The position numbers and the translations under genes are program-made. From the NCBI RefSeq assembly GCF_045105435.1, contig NZ_JBGCDL010000047.1:1-64000 (forward strand): a stretch of 64,000 nt of DNA, written 5' to 3'. Below the pieces are notes generated by a model. That model ran no database searches and was not told the origin of the DNA. It worked only from the letters and a program-made list of their open reading frames with translations. Shown here piece by piece: positions 9,090-17,379 of this stretch. Every line of letters begins with the position of its first letter. Position 1 is the stretch's first letter. This DNA comes from Kordia sp045105435. GTDB lineage: Bacteria; Bacteroidota; Bacteroidia; Flavobacteriales; Flavobacteriaceae.

Positions 9090-11123
9090 TTAGGATACTT
9101 TTTTGTCTGATAATTTTTTGACCTTGGTATCTTTTTCTTTTTTGTCTAATTCTTCATAAGAAGAGTTCATACTTTTATATTCAGGAACCAATGCTTTCAT
9201 GCGTTTTACAACTGCTAGTTTGTCAAATAATGAAGCAGAATCGATCAACTCAGCAATGTTTGTATTTATTTCTTCGTAATCATACATTTCACCACGTGCA
9301 ATCATAATTTTTTCGTTATATGTTGGCAATGTGGTTGATTTGTCGTTTAGTAATTCTTCATATAATTTTTCACCTGGACGCAACCCAATGATTTTTATAT
9401 CGATGTCTTTGTAAGGTATAAATCCTGCTAGTTTGATGATTTTCTTCGCCAAGTCAATGATTTTTACCGCTTCTCCCATGTCAAATATGTAGATTTCTCC
9501 ACCATTCCCCATGGCTCCAGCTTCTAGTACTAATTGACACGCTTCTGGAATGGTCATAAAGTATCGAATGATATCTGGATGCGTAATGGTTAGTGGACCA
9601 CCTTCTGTAATTTGACGCTTGAATAATGGTACTACTGAACCGTTTGAACCTAATACATTTCCAAAACGCGTCGTTACGTAATTGGTTACATAGCGATTGT
9701 CATTTTTGAATGCTTCTTGCAAGGTTTGCACATATATTTCTGCAATTCGCTTGGAAGCTCCCATCACATTACTTGGGTTTACCGCTTTGTCCGTAGAGAC
9801 CAATACAAATTTGTCTGTTTGAAATTTTAAAGCCGTATCTGCCACGTTTTTAGTTCCCATCACATTGACAAAGATTGCTTGTGAAGGATTGTCTTCCATC
9901 AACGGTACGTGTTTGTACGCTGCCGCGTGATAGACTACTTGTGGCTTGTAGAGTTCAAATATGTTTTCTAGCTTTTCTTTGTCGCGCACATCTGCAATAA
10001 CGGCTTCAAAGTCCAAGTCTGGAAAGTTTGCTCTAATTTCCATTTGTATTTGATACAATGGTGTTTCCGCTTGATCAACAATGATTAGTTTTTGCGGATT
10101 GTAATTTGCAACTTGTCGCGCAATTTCACTACCAATTGAACCGGCGCCACCTGTGACTAAAATTCTTCGGTCGTACAATTCTTTCGCGATAAGCTTATTG
10201 TTTAAGACTATTGGCTCTCTTTCGAGTAAGTCTTCAATTTGTACATTTTGTATTTGTTGCGCTAGGTTTACGTTTTCCTTATCTTCCATATCGGAAACAA
10301 TTGGCGCTCTAAATACTTTAAAGTTATGTTCTAAACATTCATCTACAATTTTGATACGTTCTTCTTGCGTCATTGATTTGTCTGCTAAAATGATCGCATT
10401 TGCACCATGCGCACGCAATATTACAGAGAGTTTTCTTTTGTAATGAATGATAGGTAATCCTAAGATTTCTTTACTTCGGTTTTTTCCTTTTTTGTCAATG
10501 AAGCCAATGAGTTTATATCGAATTGGACGTTCTACTTTGAGTGCGTTTGAAATGGCAATCGCGTTGGAATCAATTCCGTAAATCATCACGTTTATTTGAT
10601 CGTCTTTGGCTGCATGATCAAAATATGCTTCAAATACTTGCTTTACTAATACTCTGAATAACAATAGAAAAGAAAACGACATTACAAAGTATATGAACAG
10701 TCTAGGAATTAAGAATAGATTGTTCCCTCTAAACATTAAGTGTGAAGAGTTTACGATGAGTAATGTGATTAAAGTGGCTAACGAAGCTAGGAAAAATTTA
10801 ATTGCATCAATGAATGTTGAGTGACGAATTAATCCTGCATACGTTCTAAAGAATATAAAGAATAACAGGTTTGTGATTAGAATTAATCCAGAGTTTGGAG
10901 AAATTCCAAAGAATGATTCTGAAGATAAACTAAGATCTGTAATGTTGATATTGTTGACAATGACGCTTGTCACAATCACCGCTACACAACAAATAAACAT
11001 GTCAAAACATAAGATAAGCCATCTTGGTAAATATCCTATGTTCTTAAAATCAATGCGTTTTTTGCTTGATTTAAAGACTTGTTTTATTGCCTCTTTTATG
11101 TCTCTTGAATTCGATACCTTCAT
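9090..11123 (-). CDS. Membrane-bound UDP-HexNAc 4,6-dehydratase (PglF/FlaA1/CapD type)
   Basis: 677 residues. Four N-terminal membrane helices (~35-165), a first nucleotide-binding-like domain (~180-290) and a C-terminal SDR dehydratase: VTGGAGSIGSEIARQ (~321-335), AAYKHVPLMEDNP, and STDKAVNPSNVMGASKR, where the usual SDR catalytic Tyr is replaced by Met as in PglF-type enzymes. Converts UDP-GlcNAc to a 4-keto-6-deoxy sugar nucleotide. The genes upstream encode a DegT aminotransferase, a PglD-like acetyltransferase and a PglC-like transferase, which together make UDP-diacetylbacillosamine and prime the lipid carrier. The C-terminal tail is Lys/Asp rich (EKDTKVKKLSDKKVS). Confidence 0.93.
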   Translation of the reverse strand: MKVSNSRDIKEAIKQVFKSSKKRIDFKNIGYLPRWLILCFDMFICCVAVIVTSVIVNNINITDLSLSSESFFGISPNSGLILITNLLFFIFFRTYAGLIRHSTFIDAIKFFLASLATLITLLIVNSSHLMFRGNNLFLIPRLFIYFVMSFSFLLLFRVLVKQVFEAYFDHAAKDDQINVMIYGIDSNAIAISNALKVERPIRYKLIGFIDKKGKNRSKEILGLPIIHYKRKLSVILRAHGANAIILADKSMTQEERIKIVDECLEHNFKVFRAPIVSDMEDKENVNLAQQIQNVQIEDLLEREPIVLNNKLIAKELYDRRILVTGGAGSIGSEIARQVANYNPQKLIIVDQAETPLYQIQMEIRANFPDLDFEAVIADVRDKEKLENIFELYKPQVVYHAAAYKHVPLMEDNPSQAIFVNVMGTKNVADTALKFQTDKFVLVSTDKAVNPSNVMGASKRIAEIYVQTLQEAFKNDNRYVTNYVTTRFGNVLGSNGSVVPLFKRQITEGGPLTITHPDIIRYFMTIPEACQLVLEAGAMGNGGEIYIFDMGEAVKIIDLAKKIIKLAGFIPYKDIDIKIIGLRPGEKLYEELLNDKSTTLPTYNEKIMIARGEMYDYEEINTNIAELIDSASLFDKLAVVKRMKALVPEYKSMNSSYEELDKKEKDTKVKKLSDKKVS

Positions 11124-11181
11124 TTCTCAAAAAAACAGATTCGTTTTGTTTAACGTTACAAATTACTTAATTTATTTGTTT

Positions 11182-12315
11182 CTATGCTAGAAAAGCGCCT
11201 ATAACTTGTGCAATACGCTCTTTTTCTTGTGTAGTTAGGTTTGATCCTGATGGTAAACACAATCCTATATTGAACAAATTTTCACAAACATTTGTTCCGT
11301 AATACGGATATTTTTCAAATATTGGCTGCAAGTGCATTGGTTTCCAAAGCGGTCTTGATTCTATGTTGTCTTCCCACAAGAAAAGGCGTAAGTCTTCACG
11401 AGAAAAACCTGCTACACTTTCATCAACGGTGATACAACTTAACCAATGGTTTGAGAAATAGTCGTCGTTTGGCTCTTCAAATACGGTAACTCCTGCCACA
11501 TCTTTGAAGATGTTTTTGTAAAATGCTTGCATGCTTCTACGCAATGCAATGTGATCGTTTAAGACTTCCATTTGTCCTCTACCAATTCCGGCTACAATGT
11601 TGCTCATGCGGTAATTGTATCCAACTTCGGAATGTTGGTAATGTGGTGCATCGTCTCTAGCTTGTGTTGCTAAGAAAATGGCTTTCTTTTTGGCTTCTTC
11701 GTCATTACAAACAATAGCACCGCCACCAGATGTTGTGATGATTTTGTTTCCGTTGAACGATAAAGCAGCATATTCACCAAAGGTTCCACAACTTTTTCCT
11801 TTGTAGGTTGAACCTAATGATTCGGCGGCATCTTCAATGATTGCAATTTCATATGTGTTGGCAATTGCCACTATTTCGTCAATTTTTGCAGGCATTCCAT
11901 ATAAGTGAACAGGAATGATTGCTTTTGGCTTTTTTCCTTTTGCGATTCTGTCTTTGATTGCCGCTTCTAAATGAATTGGGCACATGTTCCATGTATCGGC
12001 TTCGCTGTCAATAAATACAGGTGTTGCTCCTTGGTATAGAATTGGATTCGCGGAAGCTGAAAACGTCATACTTTGACAAAGTACTTCATCGCCAGCGGTT
12101 ACTCCAGCTAAGATTAGTCCTAAGTGAATGGCAGCCGTTCCTGAGCCTAGCGCACCTACTTCTTTTTCGGTGTTTAGAAACTGCTTTAAATCGTTTTCAA
12201 ATCCTGTTACATTTGGTCCAAGTGGAGCGATCCAATTCGTGTCAAATGCTTCCTTTATGTAGGATTGTTCGTTTCCGCCCATGTGCGGAGATGAAAGCCA
12301 AATTCTTGAGTTCAT
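11182..12315 (-). CDS. PLP-dependent sugar aminotransferase (DegT/DnrJ/EryC1/StrS, PglE-like)
   Basis: 377 residues when started at MNSRIWLSSPHMGGNEQ. The frame is open further upstream to 12543, but that extension only re-reads the acetyltransferase gene in another frame and is Cys/Arg rich, so I reject it; the chosen ATG lies three bases from the end of that gene. PLP-lysine motif FNGNKIITTSGGG (~175-187), IIEDAAESLG (~147-156), and the N-terminal WIAPLGPNVTGFE typical of UDP-4-keto-6-deoxy-HexNAc aminotransferases. Expected to aminate the keto sugar made by the PglF-like enzyme, using glutamate. Confidence 0.93.
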   Translation of the reverse strand: MNSRIWLSSPHMGGNEQSYIKEAFDTNWIAPLGPNVTGFENDLKQFLNTEKEVGALGSGTAAIHLGLILAGVTAGDEVLCQSMTFSASANPILYQGATPVFIDSEADTWNMCPIHLEAAIKDRIAKGKKPKAIIPVHLYGMPAKIDEIVAIANTYEIAIIEDAAESLGSTYKGKSCGTFGEYAALSFNGNKIITTSGGGAIVCNDEEAKKKAIFLATQARDDAPHYQHSEVGYNYRMSNIVAGIGRGQMEVLNDHIALRRSMQAFYKNIFKDVAGVTVFEEPNDDYFSNHWLSCITVDESVAGFSREDLRLFLWEDNIESRPLWKPMHLQPIFEKYPYYGTNVCENLFNIGLCLPSGSNLTTQEKERIAQVIGAFLA

Positions 12316-12317
12316 AG

Positions 12318-12929
12318 TTATTCGTTGTTGTACTTTTTTATTTTTCCTGGGTTTCCTACGACTACAGCAAAATCGGGAACGTCTTTTATGATGACTGCGC
12401 CCGCGCCAATAGTTGCCCATTTGCCAATTTTTACATTTGGAATTACAATCGCACCTGCGCCAATATGTGTTCCTTCTCCAACGCTTACATTTCCTGTAAT
12501 GGTTGCGTTTGGTGATATGTGTGCAAAGTCGCCAATAGTGCAATCGTGTTCAATGATTGCTGCTGTATTGATGATGACATGTTTGCCAATGTTGGCAGCT
12601 GCGTTGATGTTGGTTCCGTTCATAACAACCGTTCCTTCTGCTATGGTTGCTGAAGATGAAATGGTTGCTGTTTTGTGAATGAGTATTGCAAAGTCATTTG
12701 TTAGTTTTTGGCTGATGATTTTACGAATTTTATTGTTTCCTATGCTGATTAGGAATTTGTTATCAGTATATTTTGCCATTTCTACTGACGTCACGACCGG
12801 AATTCCCTGTAGAAATTCGCTTTTCGGTTGATCGTCAATGAACGCTTCAACCACAATGTTTGTGCTTGTTGCTACATCTTTGACCACTTTTCCGTGTCCG
12901 CTAGCGCCAAATAGACAAATTTTACTCAT
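12318..12929 (-). CDS. NeuD/PglD-family sugar O/N-acetyltransferase
   Basis: 203 residues. N-terminal small Rossmann-like domain (CLFGASGHGKVVKDVA, residues 4-19) and a C-terminal left-handed beta-helix made of hexapeptide repeats (about residues 88-195). Catalytic-type His in IIEHDCTIGD (~128-137). PglD-type enzymes transfer acetyl from acetyl-CoA to the 4-amino group of the UDP-4-amino-6-deoxy sugar; NeuD types act on sialic acids. Position between the aminotransferase and PglC-like genes favours the PglD role. Confidence 0.92.
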   Translation of the reverse strand: MSKICLFGASGHGKVVKDVATSTNIVVEAFIDDQPKSEFLQGIPVVTSVEMAKYTDNKFLISIGNNKIRKIISQKLTNDFAILIHKTATISSSATIAEGTVVMNGTNINAAANIGKHVIINTAAIIEHDCTIGDFAHISPNATITGNVSVGEGTHIGAGAIVIPNVKIGKWATIGAGAVIIKDVPDFAVVVGNPGKIKKYNNE

Positions 12930-12976
12930 TTATTATCGTTTTATTATTGCTGTCGCTTACTTTTTTGTTTTGATTT

Positions 12977-13537
12977 TCAGCTACTTACAATTTTTTGTAT
13001 GGTTTGCAATATTATTTTCAAATCTACTAAAAAACTTCTAGTGTGGTAGTAGTGTAGATTCATTTTAATTTTATCGGGGTAAATTACTTCGTCGTTGTAT
13101 TGTTTTGGGTCTTTTTTGGACGCCAATAATTGTTCTTCGTTTATGTATTTTAAGGCGGCTTCGGAAGTCATTCCTGATTTTAGTGTTAGAATTTTTCTGT
13201 TTTCGCCTTCGAGCAAATCGTAATATCCAGGCAAATCGGGTCGCGGTCCTACAAAACTCATTTCGCCGATGAGTATGTTGAGTAGTTGCGGCAATTCGTC
13301 AAGTTTTGTTTTTCTAAGAAATATGCCCCATTTTGAGGTTTTTTTTCCATTAGCAAATAACGATTTGTATTTGAACATCGTAAACGATTTGCCGTGTTGC
13401 CCTATTCTGGTTTGTAAAAATAAACCGTTGGACTGCAACGTTACTGTTGTAACTATCCACAATAAAAACATTGGCACAAGCAATACGACAAGTAATGTAA
13501 AGGAAAGAATAATATCAAAAATACGTTTTCCGATCAT
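12977..13537 (-). CDS. Small PglC-like priming sugar transferase
   Basis: 186 residues: one hydrophobic N-terminal re-entrant helix (FDIILSFTLLVVLLVPMFLL) followed directly by the catalytic core with KYKSL, LDELPQLLNILIGEMSFVGPRPDLPGYY and LKSGMTSEAALKY. This minimal monotopic form transfers a phospho-sugar, in PglC a phospho-diNAcBac, to undecaprenyl phosphate. The final motif departs from the usual PGITGLAQV (here KSGMTSEAAL), matching the PglC/WecP-like branch. Gene order with PglD-, PglE- and PglF-like genes downstream gives a full bacillosamine-type set. 96 bases before it toward the AKR gene hold no visible feature. Confidence 0.9.
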   Translation of the reverse strand: MIGKRIFDIILSFTLLVVLLVPMFLLWIVTTVTLQSNGLFLQTRIGQHGKSFTMFKYKSLFANGKKTSKWGIFLRKTKLDELPQLLNILIGEMSFVGPRPDLPGYYDLLEGENRKILTLKSGMTSEAALKYINEEQLLASKKDPKQYNDEVIYPDKIKMNLHYYHTRSFLVDLKIILQTIQKIVSS

Positions 13538-13633
13538 TACGTGTCTTTTGGAGTTTTATTTTTTGGAATGCTTTGCGCGATATAACTTTTCACCTTTTGA
13601 ACGCCAATAATTACACCATGATAAAACATAGTG

Positions 13634-14383
13634 CTATTGCAGGTATTTTTTATAGGTTTGGAGTTGTTTTGTACTGTTGATACCAACGATGGTTGATAGC
13701 ACCGTTTTATGGTTTTCTACAAATTGTAAACTACTGATGATTTCCGCATCAATGTCTGTTGCGTTTTCAATGAGTTTCCCGGCAAATAAAGGTCGTATTG
13801 CAATGAAAGGAACGGAATCGGCGAATTCTTGGTATTCCAATTCTCCTTTGTTTAAATACGTTACTAAACCATCTACCTGATTTAATTCTAGTACTTTTTT
13901 GGCAAAGTTTACAGAGTATGGGAAGCTGAAGGAGGTTTTTATTTTACCTTTCTTTTTTAAGTCTTCTATACTACTTGTAATTTCTTCTTGCTGATCTACT
14001 AAGGTTTGCAAGCGATCTGCATCGTTTATAGGTTTTGATCGCACCAACCATTGCAATACATCTATACAATCTGTTTGCAATGTTTTTAGTTGCTTGTCTA
14101 CGCGTTCTTCTAATATTTTAGCGGAAAACGCATCGTCTTCAAAATGTGGAGAAGATAGTTTTACAATGTGCTTGACATGTTTTCCTTTTCCAGATTTTTC
14201 CAATGCTTTTGAATATAGCTCATACGAACTATATTCAAAAGATGAATGGTGTGTGTGTATTCCTATTTCGTGCCCTTCATTGATGATATTGACAACTTGA
14301 TTTACTGTCAATTGTTTGTCATGAAATCGCATCGTACCAAGCGTAAGTTTGCTTAGGTTTAGGGTTTGTTTTATTCTTTCCAC
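13634..14383 (-). CDS. Aldo/keto reductase-like protein, apparently catalytically degenerate
   Basis: 249 residues, short for the family (usually 280-340). Family features: LTLGTMRFHD (~14-23), a TLQTDCIDVLQW strand (~101-112) and the C-terminal NADPH-region pattern IVGINSTKQL. By eye alignment, of the AKR catalytic tetrad the Asp is replaced by His (GIHTHHSSFEY), the Tyr and Lys (HIVKLSS) look retained, and the His that should follow the IDxxQ strand is missing. It may be a pseudoenzyme, a binding protein or an enzyme with altered chemistry. Overlaps the dioxygenase gene by 13 bases, so the two are co-translated. Substrate unknown. Confidence 0.75.
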   Translation of the reverse strand: MERIKQTLNLSKLTLGTMRFHDKQLTVNQVVNIINEGHEIGIHTHHSSFEYSSYELYSKALEKSGKGKHVKHIVKLSSPHFEDDAFSAKILEERVDKQLKTLQTDCIDVLQWLVRSKPINDADRLQTLVDQQEEITSSIEDLKKKGKIKTSFSFPYSVNFAKKVLELNQVDGLVTYLNKGELEYQEFADSVPFIAIRPLFAGKLIENATDIDAEIISSLQFVENHKTVLSTIVGINSTKQLQTYKKYLQ

Positions 14384-15147
14384 TTAAATCCTGTTTTCCA
14401 GATAAAACGGTCGTCTGTCTTTCTTACGTCGTATGAAGTTCGTCCATGTAAAACGAGTTCATCCCACCATAATACAGCTTCTCCTGGGTTAAGTGTTACT
14501 TGCTCAATCATGTGCGAATGCGCCACGTAGTTTTGTAAAAAGTCGAAAAAATCTTTGTTTAACGCTTTGTTTTCCTCAGTTTCTTCTTTGTCTACACAGT
14601 AAAAGTTGAAGTTAAAGTGAATGAGTCCATCTTCTTTGATGTCGATGATTTTTTCGGTACGTTCTTCACCTGCTTTTTTGTAACGAACTGGCGTTGATTT
14701 TAGTTTTGCAAGTAATTCAGGAGCGTTTTCCTCCATGTATTCTATAAGTACATCACCATCAATAAATGTAGTTGCGCCACCTTTTACAGCTTTATTGATG
14801 CTATAGAATAACATGATATCCGCAGGATCTTCAATGTATGATTCGTCCGTGTGTAATGGTTGTGCATTTTTACTGTGTCGGTATGCAGAAAGATCTGGAA
14901 TATCGGCATCATAGCGAATTTCCAACCATTTTTCGTGTGTTTGTGCGCCTTCATTTTTGAAGTCTTCTCCAATATTGATAGGAATTCCTATTTCATCAGT
15001 AAGGACTTCATAAAATGCACGAAGGTCACCTAAATACCATTCAGGAACTACTTTCACAACTTTGTTGTTTTTTAAAACTTCCTTTACTGTTTTTGCAGCT
15101 TCAACAGGATCATTTGTTCTTAATTTAACATCAGTTATAAACTCCAT
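14371..15147 (-). CDS. TauD/TfdA-like Fe(II)/2-oxoglutarate dioxygenase
   Basis: 258 residues. Jelly-roll dioxygenase with the facial triad visible: HxD in QPLHTDESY (~97-105) and the distal His in LVLHGRTSYD (~233-242), followed by the 2OG-binding Arg in DDRFIWKTGF (~247-256). Also GGATTFIDGD, typical of TauD/clavaminate-synthase-like proteins. Such enzymes hydroxylate, desaturate or cleave small molecules; none is a standard step in glycan assembly. It sits between a degenerate AKR and a PIG-L deacetylase/formyltransferase pair, so it may tailor an acyl or amino substituent of a sugar; this is inference. Confidence 0.88.
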   Translation of the reverse strand: MEFITDVKLRTNDPVEAAKTVKEVLKNNKVVKVVPEWYLGDLRAFYEVLTDEIGIPINIGEDFKNEGAQTHEKWLEIRYDADIPDLSAYRHSKNAQPLHTDESYIEDPADIMLFYSINKAVKGGATTFIDGDVLIEYMEENAPELLAKLKSTPVRYKKAGEERTEKIIDIKEDGLIHFNFNFYCVDKEETEENKALNKDFFDFLQNYVAHSHMIEQVTLNPGEAVLWWDELVLHGRTSYDVRKTDDRFIWKTGFKWKE

Positions 15148-15158
15148 AATTTTTTGAT

Positions 15159-15821
15159 TTAATTTATACTTCTAATTAACATGAAAGCTTCAGCGGCGTG
15201 TTTCCCTACTGTTGCTCCTCTAAATTTGGCTAGTGCATCAATGGCAACTACCGATCGAGAATGAGGAAATTCTTTTAACTGGCTTTCAAATTTACGCATT
15301 GCCTCTATTTTTAGCTCAATATAATTTGAGATATCTTCAAAAACATTTGGGATAAAGGCATCATCACCGAAAGGTGCGCCCCATTCTGTCTCTGATAAGG
15401 TTTCATAACAGTAAATATTTTGTACGGAACAATTGTTTACTGGTTTTATAGCTACTAAAGAAGATTCAAATACCATTCTGTGGTCTTTGTGAAGATCTCC
15501 TCTGTGTGGCAAATATACCGTTTCTGGTTGGTATGTTTTTACAATTTCCGAAACCGCATTCGATATTTTATACGAAGGCGTTTGGTCTAGTATGGGTGCA
15601 GGAAAGTCAAAGAATATAGTTTCTGAGACTCCTAAGAATTCGTGTGCTACTTTGGCTTCGGTACGTATTACTTGTACGTCTGCTGCTGAGTATAGTTCTT
15701 CGGCACCTTTTGTGACTACTAATACTCTCACCTCATCACCATTTGCTATGTGTTTAGCTATGACTCCTCCACATCCTAATATTTCATCATCTGCATGAGG
15801 TGCTATTACTAGAATTTTCAT
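15159..15821 (-). CDS. PIG-L/LmbE-family deacetylase
   Basis: 220 residues. Zinc-binding HADDE in VIAPHADDEILGCGGV (residues 5-20), then HRGDLHKDH (~104-112) supplying the third ligand. The family removes N-acetyl groups from GlcNAc-containing lipids, mycothiol or bacillithiol precursors and antibiotics. Overlaps the formyltransferase gene by four bases. The simplest joint role is removal of an acetyl group from an amino sugar followed by N-formylation. A bacillithiol-type role is an alternative, less likely in this context. Confidence 0.9.
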   Translation of the reverse strand: MKILVIAPHADDEILGCGGVIAKHIANGDEVRVLVVTKGAEELYSAADVQVIRTEAKVAHEFLGVSETIFFDFPAPILDQTPSYKISNAVSEIVKTYQPETVYLPHRGDLHKDHRMVFESSLVAIKPVNNCSVQNIYCYETLSETEWGAPFGDDAFIPNVFEDISNYIELKIEAMRKFESQLKEFPHSRSVVAIDALAKFRGATVGKHAAEAFMLIRSIN

Positions 15822-16798
15822 TTTAATTTATTTTTTAATTGTTGTATTTCCTTTTTTAGTTTGAAAAGTTCTAAGTCTATGTAGTATCCTAGTTTTTGTC
15901 CGACTTTTAGTTTTTCTTCTAATTGATTTCCTTTAAAATCAAATAATTCGTATTCGGTTAGCCACAATAATCCGTCGCCTGTTTGCACTAAGGCATCGCC
16001 ATGTTCATTTACATCTAAAATTCTTCCTGTAACTCCCGTAATTTTTAGATTTTTTTCGGGTCTGGCTTTCCAAATAAGTACGCGTATGTTTTCTTTGAAC
16101 GAAAATGCGCCTGGATGCGGCCTTGAAGAAGCTCTGATGAGTTTGTATATTTCTATGGCAGGTGTTTCCCAACTGATACAACCATCATTTGGCGCTCTTC
16201 TGCCGTAATAGTTTGCTATGTTGTCATTTTGCGGCACAGCTTTTATGGTTCCTTCTTTTAGTTGTGGCAACCAATTGTCTAATGCTTTGTTGATGGCATC
16301 AATCATTTTTAGTTCAAAGTCTTCCGCATAGTCGTCTTTGCCAATGTCAAATAATTGTTGTGCTAGGATTGGACCACTGTCTACTCCATCATCAATAAGA
16401 AAAAAATTAGCTCCAGCCTGTTTTTCATTTAAGATAGACCAAGCTATTGGCGCTCTTCCTCTTCCTCTTGGCAAACTCGTTGGATGAAACCCAACAACTC
16501 CGTGTGTGGCACTATTGATGAGATCGTCACCAATAAGCTGTGAAAGTCCTACTACAAATAGTAAATCTGGTTTCCAGCTTTTTACTTGTGCAACAATGGT
16601 TTCGTCATTTATTTTTACAAATGGTTTGTAATCTAAATCATTTTCGAGCGCAACGGGTTTTAGTAATGTGTATGCGCTTACATTTTTGAGAGAAGCGGGT
16701 TCGTATCCTAATACACCAACAATATCCATTTGATGGGCTACAAGCTTTTTTAGCGTTGTGAGTGTGGAAGATACTGCGCCTGCAATTACAATTCTCAT
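15818..16798 (-). CDS. Formyltransferase-family protein (methionyl-tRNA formyltransferase-like), sugar tailoring
   Basis: 326 residues: N-terminal formyltransferase fold with GFHPTSLPRGRGRAP (~124-138) and DDGVDSGPIL (~156-165), then a C-terminal FMT-C-like beta domain (~205-300) and a short Lys/Glu coiled segment (LKKEIQQLKNKLK). The catalytic His and Asp of the family are present, but the Asn two residues before the His is Gly. Genuine Fmt would not sit in a glycan operon, so a sugar N-formyltransferase or related acyl transfer is inferred. Overlap with the PIG-L gene suggests a paired reaction. Confidence 0.82.
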   Translation of the reverse strand: MRIVIAGAVSSTLTTLKKLVAHQMDIVGVLGYEPASLKNVSAYTLLKPVALENDLDYKPFVKINDETIVAQVKSWKPDLLFVVGLSQLIGDDLINSATHGVVGFHPTSLPRGRGRAPIAWSILNEKQAGANFFLIDDGVDSGPILAQQLFDIGKDDYAEDFELKMIDAINKALDNWLPQLKEGTIKAVPQNDNIANYYGRRAPNDGCISWETPAIEIYKLIRASSRPHPGAFSFKENIRVLIWKARPEKNLKITGVTGRILDVNEHGDALVQTGDGLLWLTEYELFDFKGNQLEEKLKVGQKLGYYIDLELFKLKKEIQQLKNKLK

Positions 16799-16803
16799 CG
16801 GTT

Positions 16804-17379
16804 TTATTTTTTAAATTTTTCTTCTCCTAGAAGTACGACTGCAAAAGTCTTAAAAATGATTTTAATATCGTTGATGAAACTGATATTTTCAACATATTTT
16901 CTATCAAAAACCCATCTTTCTTTCCACGCTAAGTGAATGTTTCCGTTTACTTGCGAAAGTCCTGTTAAACCAGGTCGTACTGTAAGTCTGTGTTGCGCAT
17001 TTTCATCAAAGTGTTCTTCTACAGCCGGTAATACAGGTCTTGGTCCTACAATAGACATATCGCCGTTGATGACATTTATGATTTGCGCGAGTTCGTCAAT
17101 TTTGAATCTTCTGATGAATTTTCCAATAGTAGTCACATTTTTATCATTTTTAAACACCTGTTTGTTTACCGAGAAACCTTTGTTTACATACATAGATCTG
17201 AATTTATGCAACCTGAATAGTTCTCCGTTTTTCCCAATACGTTCTTGCGAATAGAATATAGATCCTTTACTTGAAGTATATATTAATATGCCGACAATTA
17301 AGAATAAAGGGAATAGTATTATTAGAGTAACAACTCCAACAAATACGTCTAGGATTCTTTTAAAATATCTTTTATACAT
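16804..17379 (-). CDS. Small priming sugar transferase (WecP/PglC/EpsL type)
   Basis: 191 residues. One N-terminal hydrophobic helix (FVGVVTLIILFPLFLIVGIL) and the catalytic core: FRLHKFRSMYVN (~54-65), IDELAQIINVINGDMSIVGPRP (~93-115) and VRPGLTGLSQVNG. Transfers a phospho-sugar from a UDP-sugar to undecaprenyl phosphate. It abuts the GT4 gene upstream with no intergenic base (17379/17380), an arrangement seen in Wzx/Wzy loci where the GT4 adds the second sugar. It keeps the standard PGLTGLSQV motif, unlike the PglC-like copy at 12977. Confidence 0.93.
   Translation of the reverse strand: MYKRYFKRILDVFVGVVTLIILFPLFLIVGILIYTSSKGSIFYSQERIGKNGELFRLHKFRSMYVNKGFSVNKQVFKNDKNVTTIGKFIRRFKIDELAQIINVINGDMSIVGPRPVLPAVEEHFDENAQHRLTVRPGLTGLSQVNGNIHLAWKERWVFDRKYVENISFINDIKIIFKTFAVVLLGEEKFKK

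Noticed and set aside
12316..12543. N-terminal extension of the aminotransferase frame
   Set aside because: It re-reads the acetyltransferase gene in another frame and is Cys/Arg/Lys rich; the start at 12315 matches family length and spacing.
15818..16798. Housekeeping methionyl-tRNA formyltransferase
   Set aside because: Catalytic Asn is absent and the gene sits between glycan genes; a sugar-tailoring role fits better.
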